A stretch of DNA of 64,000 bases from Burkholderiales bacterium Ga0077547 (GTDB lineage: Bacteria; Pseudomonadota; Gammaproteobacteria; Burkholderiales; Burkholderiaceae_C). The first letter of the stretch is position 1, and each line of letters starts with the position of its first letter. The stretch is taken from positions 35,062-99,061 of the forward strand of contig LNEY01000025.1 of the NCBI GenBank assembly GCA_001464195.1, read 5' to 3'. A model generated the notes under the pieces. The model did not search any database and had not been told where the DNA came from. It was given only the letters and a program-made list of their open reading frames with translations. A program made the position numbers and the translations under genes. Below, piece after piece: positions 8,367 to 19,957 of this stretch.

Positions 8367-9020
8367 ATGTTGAGAGGCCTGCTGCTGGCCTTGCTGCTGG
8401 CGAACCTGGTCTTCTTCGTCTGGTCGCAGGGGGGGCTCGGGAAGGCTGATGGCAGCGCGCCGGGGGGCGAACGTGAACCGGAGCGCCTGTCCCGGCAGGT
8501 GAATCCCGAGGCCTTGCAACTGCTGCGACCGACGGCCGCAGTACCGGCCCCCGAGGTCAGCGCGTCTGCCGTGACGGCTGCAGAACCTGCCGCGAGCGGC
8601 ATCGACGCGGCCAGTGCGTCCAGCAGCGCTCCCGCAGAGGCCGCCTCGGCACCAGCGGCTGCCGAGGCGAGCGCCTCCGCAGCACTGCCCGCATCGGCAG
8701 CGTCCGTTGCTGCTGTGGCGTCGGCAGTGGTTTTGGCGCCCACCCCGGCACCGCCCCCGCCACCACCCGGCACGCGGTGCCTGGAAGCCGGGCCGTTCAG
8801 TGGGCTCGAACTGGCTTCAGCGGAAACCGCGCTGGCCGCCAATGCCAAAACCCGCCGCATTGCCCGCCGATGGGTGCAGGTCACAGCCAGTGCGGCCAGC
8901 GCCCCCGCAGCGCCGCAGCATTTGTTGCGCATCGACGCCACGCCCAGCGAGGTGGCGGTGCTGGAAGCACTGCCCGCCAGCGTGGTGGGCCGCAGTTTCG
9001 CGCCCTGCACCGCGCGCTGA
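8367..9020 (+). CDS. Small membrane-anchored SPOR-like protein
   Basis: A protein of 217 residues. One N-terminal membrane helix (LLLALLLANLVFFVW) is followed by a long Ala/Ser/Pro-rich linker of about 110 residues. A compact C-terminal domain of about 80 residues begins at RCLEAGPFSG. The CLEAGPFS strand and the overall plan match the SPOR-like proteins that often follow birA/coaX in Burkholderiales. SPOR domains bind denuded septal peptidoglycan, so a periplasmic wall-associated role is inferred. The C-terminal domain is divergent and could be something else. It is co-directional with birA (4-base gap) and converges on gap with 5 bases between stops. Confidence 0.65.
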   Translation: MLRGLLLALLLANLVFFVWSQGGLGKADGSAPGGEREPERLSRQVNPEALQLLRPTAAVPAPEVSASAVTAAEPAASGIDAASASSSAPAEAASAPAAAEASASAALPASAASVAAVASAVVLAPTPAPPPPPPGTRCLEAGPFSGLELASAETALAANAKTRRIARRWVQVTASAASAPAAPQHLLRIDATPSEVAVLEALPASVVGRSFAPCTAR

Positions 9021-9025
9021 TCGTC

Positions 9026-12116
<3,091 letters not shown>

Positions 12117-12147
12117 GCGGGTCCCTGAGGAGGCGGTCGATAGAAAC

Positions 12148-12160
12148 CCTAGATTCTAGG
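12148..12160. promoter_or_regulatory. Short palindrome in the tkt/murU divergent region
   Basis: CCTAGATTCTAGG is a perfect 6-base inverted repeat around one central base. It lies 32 bases before the tkt start, and a GATAAT that could serve murU follows at 12168. Its place in a divergent promoter region makes it an operator candidate, but chance is possible. Confidence 0.3.
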
Positions 12161-12236
12161 AGGCCTCGATAATTTGCTCGATGCCGTGCCTGACACCTAT
12201 CGCTGTCCTCGACAGCCGCCCTTCGAGCGGTTCCCT

Positions 12237-12959
12237 GTGAAAGCCATCGTCCTGGCGGCTGGCCGCGGCGAGCGCATGCGCCCGCTGACCGATGTCACTC
12301 CAAAACCGTTGCTGCCGGTGCGCGGCAAACCGCTGATCGAATGGCATCTCCACGCGCTGGCGCGCGATGGCATCCATGAGGTGGTCGTCAACACCGCGTG
12401 GTTGGAAGATCAGATCGTCGACACGCTGGGTGATGGCTCGCGCTTCGGCTTGGCGCTGCACTACTCGCGCGAAGGGCGCGACCACGGCGGCGCGCTCGAA
12501 ACCGCGGGGGGTATTGCGACCGCACTGCCACTGCTGCGCGGCGAGCCGCAGTCGTCCGATGGCGATTGCTTCTGGGCCGTGTCGGGCGACATCTACATGC
12601 CGAGTTTTCGCTTCGATGCTGCGCAGGCCCAGCGCTTCGCCGCCGGCGACCGGCTCGCCCACCTGTGGCTGGTGCCGAACCCGCCGTACCACCCGCAAGG
12701 CGATTTCGGGCTGTCTGCCGACGGGCTGGGTCTGGCCGACAGCGCCGGCCCCGACGGCCAGCGCTGGACCTACGCGAACATCGCGCTGTGCCGCGCGGCG
12801 CTGTTCGATGGCATCGCGTCCGGCACCCGGGCCGCGCTCGGTCCTCTGTTGTTTGCAGCGATGCGGGCGCAGCGCGTGACGGCAGAGATTTACCGAGGAC
12901 AGTGGGAAAACGTCGGCACGCCCGCTCAGTGGGAAGCGCTGAACGCCGATGAAGCCTGA
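12237..12959 (+). CDS. murU: N-acetylmuramate alpha-1-phosphate uridylyltransferase (MurU-type)
   Basis: Nucleotidyltransferase of 240 residues. The N-terminal signature LAAGRGERMRPLTDVTPKP is that of sugar-phosphate nucleotidylyltransferases, and the length and C-terminus (ENVGTPAQWEALN) match MurU. MurU makes UDP-MurNAc from MurNAc-1-phosphate in the AmgK/MurU recycling route that bypasses early MurNAc synthesis. The partner kinase gene amgK is not next to it. I chose the GTG at 12237, which places the first strand (KAIVLAAG) at the N-terminus; a TTG at 12174 would add 21 residues without family character. The 3' end overlaps the convergent dmeF gene by 34 bases. Confidence 0.82.
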   Translation: MKAIVLAAGRGERMRPLTDVTPKPLLPVRGKPLIEWHLHALARDGIHEVVVNTAWLEDQIVDTLGDGSRFGLALHYSREGRDHGGALETAGGIATALPLLRGEPQSSDGDCFWAVSGDIYMPSFRFDAAQAQRFAAGDRLAHLWLVPNPPYHPQGDFGLSADGLGLADSAGPDGQRWTYANIALCRAALFDGIASGTRAALGPLLFAAMRAQRVTAEIYRGQWENVGTPAQWEALNADEA

Positions 12960-13954
12960 GCCGCCTGCGGACACTGGTTAACCTCCAGCGAGAGGTGCAC
13001 CAGCGCCGGGTAGATGGCCAGGCGCGTGCGGTACTCGGCTGACGGCAAGGGGGCATCGGCCACGATGCTCGCAATGGCGGCGTACTGCTGTCGGCCTACG
13101 CGCCACAGGTGCAGATCGGCCACCCGGGCATCGCCGTCGGACTCGAGGGCGGTGCGGATCTGATCGACCGGCGGGTGGTCCATCTCGCGGTCGAGCAGCA
13201 CCGCAGCGGTCTGGCGCAGCAGTCCGACCGACCACACCCCGATGACCACCGCCCCCAGCACACCGACCAGGGGATCGAGCCACTGCCAGCCCAGCCACAA
13301 GGCTGCCGCGAGCGCCAGGATCGCAAGCACCGAGGTCAGCGCATCGGCCAGCACATGCACATAGGCGGCCCGCAGATTCAGGTCGTGGCCGGCATGCGCA
13401 TGGGCGGCATGGGCGTGGCCATGATGGGAATGTTCATGCGCGTGACCGTGGCCATGGTCGTGTGCAGCATGGCCATGGTCATGCGATGCGTCATCGGCGC
13501 CGTGCAGCAGCCACGCCGACACCAGATTGACCGCGAGGCCGATGCTCGCCACCCACAGCGCTGGGGCCGCGTCGATCGACGTGCCGTGCCACAGCCGCAG
13601 TGCCGACTCGAAGGCGATGCCCACCGCCACGATCGCCAGCACCAGCGCACTGGCAAAGCCGCCCAGCACCTCGATCTTCCAGGTGCCGAACGCATAGCGG
13701 CTGTCACGCGCGTGGCGACGTGCCAACGCATAGGCCACCGCGGCCACGCCGAGCGCCAGGGCGTGCGTGCCCATGTGCCAGCCGTCGGCCAGCAGGGCCA
13801 TCGAACCCGTCAGCCAGCCACCGACGATCTCGGCCACCATCGTGATCAGCGTCACCGCCAGCACGGCACGGGTCCGCGCCTCGCCGCGTCGATTGCCACT
13901 GTCGAACACATGGCTGTGCTGCCAGGGGCTGAGGTCGTGCGTGTGGGTGTTCAT
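12926..13954 (-). CDS. dmeF: CDF family Co/Ni/Zn efflux transporter (DmeF-like)
   Basis: Cation diffusion facilitator of 342 residues that exports divalent metals across the inner membrane in exchange for protons. Six transmembrane helices are apparent. The metal-site motif in helix 2 is HMGTHALAL, preceded by LLADGWH, and the matching motif in helix 5 is HVLADALTSV. A very histidine-rich cytoplasmic loop (residues about 165-200, repeated H-D-H-G-H and H-A-H units) lies between helices 4 and 5. A second small histidine group is at the N-terminus (MNTHTHD, QHSH). These features and the length match DmeF, which is linked to cobalt and nickel; zinc cannot be excluded. The start is the ATG at 13954. 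Confidence 0.85.
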   Translation of the reverse strand: MNTHTHDLSPWQHSHVFDSGNRRGEARTRAVLAVTLITMVAEIVGGWLTGSMALLADGWHMGTHALALGVAAVAYALARRHARDSRYAFGTWKIEVLGGFASALVLAIVAVGIAFESALRLWHGTSIDAAPALWVASIGLAVNLVSAWLLHGADDASHDHGHAAHDHGHGHAHEHSHHGHAHAAHAHAGHDLNLRAAYVHVLADALTSVLAILALAAALWLGWQWLDPLVGVLGAVVIGVWSVGLLRQTAAVLLDREMDHPPVDQIRTALESDGDARVADLHLWRVGRQQYAAIASIVADAPLPSAEYRTRLAIYPALVHLSLEVNQCPQAAQASSAFSASH

Positions 13955-14102
13955 GGGCTTTGGGCGGTCGATTGGCAGGATCGCAACGCAGCAACACAGC
14001 GGCGCGCAGTCTCGAGCGTAAACGAGCCGACGACAGCGCGAGATGTCCACCCCGGTGACACAACGTCAAGGACTTCGGGCGCGTCCGCTGGCCCGCCGTG
14101 GC

Positions 14103-14108
14103 TATAGT
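14103..14108 (+). promoter_or_regulatory. -10-like box placed for leaderless transcription of pepP
   Basis: TATAGT ends 6 bases before the pepP ATG at 14115, so transcription would start at or next to the start codon. No Shine-Dalgarno sequence precedes the ATG. No convincing -35 is seen. See the leaderless-start finding. Confidence 0.35.
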
Positions 14109-14114
14109 GCGCCG

Positions 14115-15500
14115 ATGAGCTCCAGCATCTTCGCTGCTCGCCGCGCTCAGCTTGCCGAACGGTTGCGCGCGGCCGGTGGCGGTGTGGCCCTGCTGCCCAC
14201 GGCGCCAGAGCGCACGCGCAACGCGGACAGTGAACATCCTTACCGCCACGACAGCCATTTCCATCACCTGACGGGTTTCGACGAGCCGCAGGCCTGGCTG
14301 GTGGTGCGCAGCGATGGGCACAGCACCTTGTTCTGCCGCCCCGCCGACCCGGAGCAGGCGGTGTGGCACGGACACCGGCTGGGCACCGAGGCAGCGCCTC
14401 AGGTGCTGGGTGTCAACGAGGCACGCCCGATCGACAGCCTGAACGAAGCCATGCCTGCGCTGTTGGCGGGCCAAGGCACCGTGTGGTTCACCTTCGGGCG
14501 GCCAGCCGAGTTGTCCGGGCAGATCGAAGGCTGGCTGGCCACGCTGCGAGCGCAGGAGCGCCGCGGGGTGGAATGTCCGACCCAGTGCCGCGACCTGCAT
14601 CCGCTGATCTCCGAGATGCGGCTGATCAAGGACGTCAGCGAGCTGGCGACGATGCGCCGCGCGGCCTCGATTTCAGCGGGCGCTCATCAACGCGCCATGC
14701 GCTACTGCGCGCAGCGCTTCCGCCAGGGGGCGTCAGCGGTGCATGAGTACGAGATCGAGGCCGAGCTGCTGCATGAATTCCGCCGCCACGGTGCACAGGG
14801 CCCGGCCTACCCCAGCATCGTGGCGGCAGGGGCCAATGCCTGCGTGCTGCACCATCCAGCCGGCCACGCGCGGCTGCTGCCCGACGAGTTGTGCCTGGTC
14901 GATGCGGGCTGTGAGCTCGACGGCTACGCCAGTGACATCACCCGCACCTTCCCGGCCAGTGGCTGCTTCAGCGGTCCGCAGCGTGCCCTGTATGAGCTGG
15001 TGCTGGCCGCGCAGCAGGCCGCCATCGATGCAACGCAGCCCGGCCAGCGCCAGCGCGACGCCCACCACGCCGCCGTGCGGGTGCTGTCGCAGGGGATGCT
15101 CGACTTTGGATTGTTGTCGCGCGATGTGCATGGCACGGTCGACGACGTGATCGCCAACGCGGCCTACCGGGCCTTTTACATGCATGGCACCGGTCACTGG
15201 CTGGGACGCGATGTGCATGACGTCGGCGAATACCTCTCGCTCGGTGAAGCCCCGGTGGAGCAACCCGATGGGTTCGGTGGGACGGTGGTCAAGCGGCCCT
15301 CACGCGTGTTGCAACCGGGCATGGTGGTGACGCTGGAGCCGGGCCTGTATGTGCAGCCTGCGCCCGGCGTGCCTGAGTGCTACTGGCACATCGGCATCCG
15401 GATTGAAGACGACGCGATCGTCACCGACAGCAGCTGCGAACTGATCACCCGCGGCGCGCCGGTGGCACCCGACGAGATCGAAGCATGGATGCGCGGCTGA
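14115..15500 (+). CDS. pepP: Xaa-Pro aminopeptidase (aminopeptidase P)
   Basis: Dimanganese peptidase of 461 residues that removes an N-terminal residue preceding proline. It has the N-terminal AMP_N domain (HDSHFHHLTGF) and the C-terminal pita-bread domain. Metal ligands are in VDAGCELDGYASDITRTFP (two Asp), HGTGHWLGRDVHD (His), LEPGLYV (Glu) and the final IRIEDD (Glu), so the active site is complete. Start at 14115, with a -10-like TATAGT just upstream and no leader. The UbiH-family gene follows 22 bases downstream. In many proteobacteria pepP sits with ubiH, which fits a shared transcript. Confidence 0.93.
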   Translation: MSSSIFAARRAQLAERLRAAGGGVALLPTAPERTRNADSEHPYRHDSHFHHLTGFDEPQAWLVVRSDGHSTLFCRPADPEQAVWHGHRLGTEAAPQVLGVNEARPIDSLNEAMPALLAGQGTVWFTFGRPAELSGQIEGWLATLRAQERRGVECPTQCRDLHPLISEMRLIKDVSELATMRRAASISAGAHQRAMRYCAQRFRQGASAVHEYEIEAELLHEFRRHGAQGPAYPSIVAAGANACVLHHPAGHARLLPDELCLVDAGCELDGYASDITRTFPASGCFSGPQRALYELVLAAQQAAIDATQPGQRQRDAHHAAVRVLSQGMLDFGLLSRDVHGTVDDVIANAAYRAFYMHGTGHWLGRDVHDVGEYLSLGEAPVEQPDGFGGTVVKRPSRVLQPGMVVTLEPGLYVQPAPGVPECYWHIGIRIEDDAIVTDSSCELITRGAPVAPDEIEAWMRG

Positions 15501-15522
15501 ACGGCGCGCCGACCGCACTACG

Positions 15523-16821
15523 ATGCGGCTTGCTCCTCGACTGGCCCCTGAACGCAACGTGACCTCCCTCGAATCGGTTCCCCGCGCTGATGCATCGGCC
15601 ATCGACCGTCCGCTGCGGCTGGCGGTGGTCGGCGCCGGCCCTGTGGGCTTGTCGCTGGCGGTGCACGCCGCGCGGGCGCTGCCGCACGCGCAGATCAGCC
15701 TGTTCGACACCCGTCCCCTCAGCGCCGACGTGTCCGGTGACCCGCGCACGCTGGCAATGTCGCTGGGCAGCGTGCAGTTGTTGCAGCGCCTGGGCGCCTG
15801 GCGCGACGAAGCCGCTCAGCCGATCACCGAGGTGCATGTGTCACAACAGCTGCCGTCGCTGGTCGGACTTGTGGGCAGCGCGGTCAGCGCCTGGTGGGGC
15901 CGGCCGCCAGGCGAGCCGCAGGTGCGCATCCGGGCGTCGGACAGTGGTGTGGCGATGCTGGGTGCGGTGCTGTCGTACGGCACGGTCACCGCGGCACTGC
16001 AGCAGGCCTGGATGACGGCCAGCGAGGCCGAACCACAGCGACTGGTCAGCCGGTTCGCCACACCGGTGCGCTCGCTGAAGTCGCTGGCCCCCGGCAGCGT
16101 GGAAGTCGACGCGGACATCGCCGAAGCCTTTGATCTGGCGGTGATCGCTGAGGGCGGCGTCTTCGCCGAACAAGCGCGCAAGGCGATCACGCGCGACTAC
16201 GGCCAGGTGGCGTGGGTGGGCCAGGTCACACTGGACAGCGCCCGAGAGGGTGTGGCCTACGAGCGCTTCACGCGCCACGGGCCGGCCGCGCTGCTGCCAC
16301 TGGCACCCGGCCGCGCGGCGCTGGTGTGGTGTGTCGATGGCGCCAACGATCCGGTGGCCGAGTTGAACGAGGATCAGCGCTGCAGCGTGCTGAACACGAT
16401 GTTCCCGGCTGAAGTCGGCCGCATCACCGGCATCAGTGCACTCAAGCGCTTTCCCCTGGGGTTGAACGCCGAGCGCAGCCTGATCAGTGCCACGGACGGC
16501 CGCATCGTGCGCATCGGCAACGCGGCGCAAACCCTGCATCCAGTGGCAGGGCAGGGTCTGAACCTCGGTTTGCGCGATGCCTTCGTGCTGGTGCGCTCGC
16601 TCACGCGAGCCGACGATGTGGATCAAGCGTTGCGGCGCCTGAATCGGCAACGCGCCCCCGATCGCTGGGCCACGATTGCGGCGACCGATTTCCTCGCGCG
16701 CAGCTTCACCTGGCAGTTCCCGGGGGCCAGCACGGCCCGCGGTCTGGGTTTGGCCGCACTGCAAACCATGTCGCCGCTGAAGTCGGCGCTGACGCGACAG
16801 ATGATGTACGGGCGGCGCTGA
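15523..16821 (+). CDS. UbiH/COQ6 family FAD-dependent monooxygenase
   Basis: Flavoprotein hydroxylase of 432 residues, likely acting on the ubiquinone ring at the inner membrane. The FAD Rossmann motif is VVGAGPVGLSLAV, near residue 35. The second FAD motif is GNAAQTLHPVAGQGLNLG, where the usual GD is GN. Placement next to pepP is the classic ubiH context, but the specific ring position (UbiH, UbiI, UbiF or UbiM type) cannot be read from the sequence. The start is uncertain: ATG at 15523, or GTG at 15559, which would remove 12 residues. It converges on ptsI, with 4 bases between the stop codons. Confidence 0.85.
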   Translation: MRLAPRLAPERNVTSLESVPRADASAIDRPLRLAVVGAGPVGLSLAVHAARALPHAQISLFDTRPLSADVSGDPRTLAMSLGSVQLLQRLGAWRDEAAQPITEVHVSQQLPSLVGLVGSAVSAWWGRPPGEPQVRIRASDSGVAMLGAVLSYGTVTAALQQAWMTASEAEPQRLVSRFATPVRSLKSLAPGSVEVDADIAEAFDLAVIAEGGVFAEQARKAITRDYGQVAWVGQVTLDSAREGVAYERFTRHGPAALLPLAPGRAALVWCVDGANDPVAELNEDQRCSVLNTMFPAEVGRITGISALKRFPLGLNAERSLISATDGRIVRIGNAAQTLHPVAGQGLNLGLRDAFVLVRSLTRADDVDQALRRLNRQRAPDRWATIAATDFLARSFTWQFPGASTARGLGLAALQTMSPLKSALTRQMMYGRR

Positions 16822-16825
16822 GGCC

Positions 16826-18616
16826 TCAGCTGGCCGGCTGCAATTCAGTCAACGTCCGGCCCGCGGCCGCCGCACGCAGACGCTCACAGCCCGTCCAGGC
16901 GTCATCGGAGCGGAAGGCCCCCTCGATCAGAGGCAGCAGGCGCTTGCTGTTGGCGCGCAGGATGATCTGCTTGACCGACGCGATCTGCGACGGGTGCATC
17001 GAGAAGCTGCGCAGGCCCATGGCGAGCAGCACCTCGGTGAAGGCGGCGTCGCCAGCCATCTCGCCGCAGACGCTGACGGCCTTGCCGGCCTTCCTGGCCT
17101 GGCGGATCACGCTCTCGATCAACTGGAGCACGGCCGGATGCCAGGGGTCGTACAGGTGCGCCACCGACTCGTCGCCGCGGTCGATGGCCAAGGTGTACTG
17201 GATCAGGTCGTTGGTGCCCAGCGAGACGAAATCGAACAGCTTCAGCAGGCTGGGCAGCACCAATGCCGCCGCCGGGACTTCGATCATCGCGCCCACTTCG
17301 ACATGGCCGAACGGCTTGCCGGCGTCGGTCAGCTGCTGCTGGGCTCGGGCGATGGCATCCAGGGTCTGCTTCGCTTCACCGACATGCGCCAGCATGGGCA
17401 CCAGCAGCTTCACCTTGCCGAACGCACTGGCGCGCAGAATGGCGCGAATCTGCTGGCGGAACATGGCCGGCTCTGACAGGCTCCAGCGTATGGCGCGCAA
17501 GCCCAGCGCCGGGTTCAGCGCATGTTCGTGCCGCAGTTCACTGACCGACATCCGGTCCAGCGGCTTGTCGGCCCCGACATCCACGGTGCGGATCGTCACC
17601 GGCATGCCATTCATCGCCTGCACCACCGAGCGATAGGCTTCGAACTGTTCTTCTTCTCCGGGCAGTTCGCCGGCTCGGTTCATGAACAGGAATTCGCTGC
17701 GGAACAGGCCCACGCCGACGGCGCCAGCCGCGACTGCTGCGGCCGCATCGCCGGGCAGCTCGATGTTGGCCAGCATCTCGACCGGCTCGCCATCGAGCGT
17801 CACTGCTGGCGTGTTCCGCAGGCGCGACAGCCGCTGCCGCTCAACATCGCGCTGGCGCTGGCGGAAGCGGTACTCCTCCAGCACGATCTCCGACGGGTTG
17901 ACGATGACCAGCCCCGCATCGCCGTCGATGACCACCAGATCGTCCTGGCGGATCACACGCGACCCTTCGCGCGCGCCCACCACCGCCGGAATGTCCAGGC
18001 TGCGCGCGACGATGGCGGTGTGCGAGGTGGTGCCACCCACATCGGTGACAAAACCGGCGAACACGGTGCGCTTGAAATGCAGCATGTCGGCGGGTGCGAT
18101 GTCGTTGGCCACCAGCACCAACGGCTCGTTGAGCGCGCTCGCGGGCTTCGCAGCGGCATCGACCAGCGCGGGAGAACCGCGTGCCATCGCACGCAACAGC
18201 CGCTCGACCACTTGTTCGATGTCGGCCTTGCGCTCGCGCAGGTAGTCATCCTCCATGTCGTCGAACTGCCGCGCGAGCACCTCGAACTGCGCTGAAAGCG
18301 CCCACTCGGCGTTGTAGCAACGCTCCTCGATCCATTGCTTCGTGGCGAGCTCCAGCGTCTCGTCGTTGAGCAGCATCAGGTGCACGTCCAGCAGCGCCGA
18401 CAACTCGGCGGGCGCATCACCAGGCAGGTCTTCCTGCAAGGCGGTCAGCTCTGCGACGACGGCATCGCGGGCGACGCGCAGGCGCGAGATTTCCGCACCC
18501 ACCTCGGTGACCGGGATGAAATAGTGCGCGACGTCGATCCGGCTGGACGACACCAGCACTGCACGACCGATGGCCACCCCGCGAGACACGGGCAGTCCGA
18601 ACAGCTGAAAGCTCAT
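16826..18616 (-). CDS. ptsI: Phosphoenolpyruvate--protein phosphotransferase (PTS Enzyme I)
   Basis: Cytoplasmic Enzyme I of 596 residues that takes phosphate from phosphoenolpyruvate and passes it to HPr. It has the N-terminal HPr-binding helical domain, the phosphohistidine domain with H199 in GGTTSHTAIVARS, and the PEP-binding barrel (VDVGADKPLDRM, SLGTNDLIQYTLAIDRGD) with the catalytic cysteine in VSVCGEMAGD. It ends with the normal C-terminal helix and has no N-terminal GAF domain, so it is PtsI, not PtsP. HPr and EIIA lie about 1 kb upstream on the same strand but are separated from it by an inverted olsB-like gene. No sugar permease is in the window, suggesting a regulatory PTS. Confidence 0.93.
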   Translation of the reverse strand: MSFQLFGLPVSRGVAIGRAVLVSSSRIDVAHYFIPVTEVGAEISRLRVARDAVVAELTALQEDLPGDAPAELSALLDVHLMLLNDETLELATKQWIEERCYNAEWALSAQFEVLARQFDDMEDDYLRERKADIEQVVERLLRAMARGSPALVDAAAKPASALNEPLVLVANDIAPADMLHFKRTVFAGFVTDVGGTTSHTAIVARSLDIPAVVGAREGSRVIRQDDLVVIDGDAGLVIVNPSEIVLEEYRFRQRQRDVERQRLSRLRNTPAVTLDGEPVEMLANIELPGDAAAAVAAGAVGVGLFRSEFLFMNRAGELPGEEEQFEAYRSVVQAMNGMPVTIRTVDVGADKPLDRMSVSELRHEHALNPALGLRAIRWSLSEPAMFRQQIRAILRASAFGKVKLLVPMLAHVGEAKQTLDAIARAQQQLTDAGKPFGHVEVGAMIEVPAAALVLPSLLKLFDFVSLGTNDLIQYTLAIDRGDESVAHLYDPWHPAVLQLIESVIRQARKAGKAVSVCGEMAGDAAFTEVLLAMGLRSFSMHPSQIASVKQIILRANSKRLLPLIEGAFRSDDAWTGCERLRAAAAGRTLTELQPAS

Positions 18617-18775
18617 GGGTCATCCTAGCAGTGCGGTCGCGCTGCGACGCCCCGGGTTGTCACGGGCGGCAACACAGGTTGAGGTCGGTCGCTGGCCTCA
18701 AGCCTTCGAGTGGCCGTCACCGCAGCGTCACCCGATCTTCATGAGCCAGTCACCCAGCCGCATCAGCATGCAGCC

Positions 18776-19645
18776 ATGACACCTTTGGACTCAGAGATCC
18801 TCCGAGCTGGCGCGGAATCGACGCTTGCATCACGTGCTGGACTGGGGGGACCGTTACGCCCTCACCCCATGCGCCACGGGACGGCGGCGGATCGACAGGT
18901 CGGGTTCGAGGTGAGCTGGGCCCGCCATGAAGACGAGATACGGGCTGCCCAGCGGCTGCGCTACCAGGTGTTCGTCACGGAGATGGGCGCGCGCCTGACG
19001 CTGCCGCGCGGCGCGCCGCCGGGTCACGACATCGATGTGTTCGATGCGTACTGCGAACATCTGCTGGTGCGCAGCACCGACGGCGAGGCGGGTGAGCCCG
19101 GCGAGGTGGTGGGTACCTACCGCGTGCTGACACCGGCCGCGGCGAAACGCATCGGCGGCCTGTACAGCGAAACCGAGTTCGACCTGACGCGGCTGCGCGC
19201 ACTGCGTCCGAAGATGGTGGAGCTGGGCCGTTCCTGCGTGCACCCCGACTGGCGGCGTGGCGGCGTGATCTTGGCACTGTGGGGCGCGTTGACCGCCTTC
19301 ATGCAACGCAACCAGCTCGACACCATGATCGGCTGCGCCAGCATCAGCATGCGCGACGGCGGGCACGCGGCCGCCAGCCTGTGGTCGCAGCTGCGGCACA
19401 CGCACCTGGCGCCCGTCGAACGGCAGGTCCCGCCGCGCTTGCCGCTGCCCATCGCCGATCTGCAAAACGACCTGCGCATCGAGGCACCCGCCCTGATCCG
19501 TGGCTACCTGCGCTGCGGCGCCCAGGTCTTGGGCCCGCCTGCCTGGGACCCAGACTTCAACACCGCCGATCTGCCGATGATGATGCGCATGGAGGATCTG
19601 CCCGCGCGCTATCGCCGGCACTTTCTGGGGAACGAATCGGCCTGA
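18776..19645 (+). CDS. olsB: OlsB-like L-ornithine N-alpha-acyltransferase
   Basis: GNAT-fold acyltransferase of about 289 residues, related to ornithine-acyl-ACP N-acyltransferase (older name: putative hemolysin). The typical blocks are present: AAQRLRYQVFVTEMGA, DVFDAYCEHLLVR, VVGTYRVL, the Y-S-E-x-E-F-D-L box, LGRSCVHPDWR and IGCASISM. OlsB makes lyso-ornithine lipid from 3-hydroxyacyl-ACP and ornithine; OlsA then adds the second acyl chain. No olsA is in the window. The start is uncertain: ATG at 18776 is used, and ATG at 18869 lies closer to the conserved domain. The gene sits inverted between ptsI and ptsH. Confidence 0.78.
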   Translation: MTPLDSEILRAGAESTLASRAGLGGPLRPHPMRHGTAADRQVGFEVSWARHEDEIRAAQRLRYQVFVTEMGARLTLPRGAPPGHDIDVFDAYCEHLLVRSTDGEAGEPGEVVGTYRVLTPAAAKRIGGLYSETEFDLTRLRALRPKMVELGRSCVHPDWRRGGVILALWGALTAFMQRNQLDTMIGCASISMRDGGHAAASLWSQLRHTHLAPVERQVPPRLPLPIADLQNDLRIEAPALIRGYLRCGAQVLGPPAWDPDFNTADLPMMMRMEDLPARYRRHFLGNESA

Positions 19646-19687
19646 GTCGGGCCGCGAGGTCCTTGCGGGAAGGGCGACGCGAAACGC

Positions 19688-19957
19688 TTACTCACCCTCG
19701 CCGAACTTGTCCTCGATCAGGGCCAGGAGCGCCGTGATGGCGGCCTGCTCGTCTTCGCCTTCGGCGTCGAGCTCTACCTCAGCACCCAGCCCAGCGGCCA
19801 GCATCATCACTCCCATGATGCTCTTGGCATTGACGCGGCGGTCACCGCGGCTGATGAACACCTCGCTTCGAAAACCACTGGCCGTCTTGGTGAGCTTGGC
19901 CGAGGCTCGCGCGTGAAGCCCGAGCTTATTGCTGATGGTGACGCTGGTTCGAATCAT
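19688..19957 (-). CDS. ptsH: HPr phosphocarrier protein
   Basis: HPr of 89 residues, the small phosphocarrier between Enzyme I and EIIA. The active histidine is H15 in KLGLHARASAKL and the regulatory serine is S46 in NAKSIMGVMML, so the HPr-kinase site is also kept. The gene start overlaps the end of the upstream EIIA gene by 32 bases, indicating tight co-translation. It converges on the olsB-like gene. Confidence 0.95.
   Translation of the reverse strand: MIRTSVTISNKLGLHARASAKLTKTASGFRSEVFISRGDRRVNAKSIMGVMMLAAGLGAEVELDAEGEDEQAAITALLALIEDKFGEGE

Noticed and set aside
13380..13510. CRISPR-like short repeats
   Set aside because: The repeats code a histidine-rich loop in an intact transporter and have no spacer structure.
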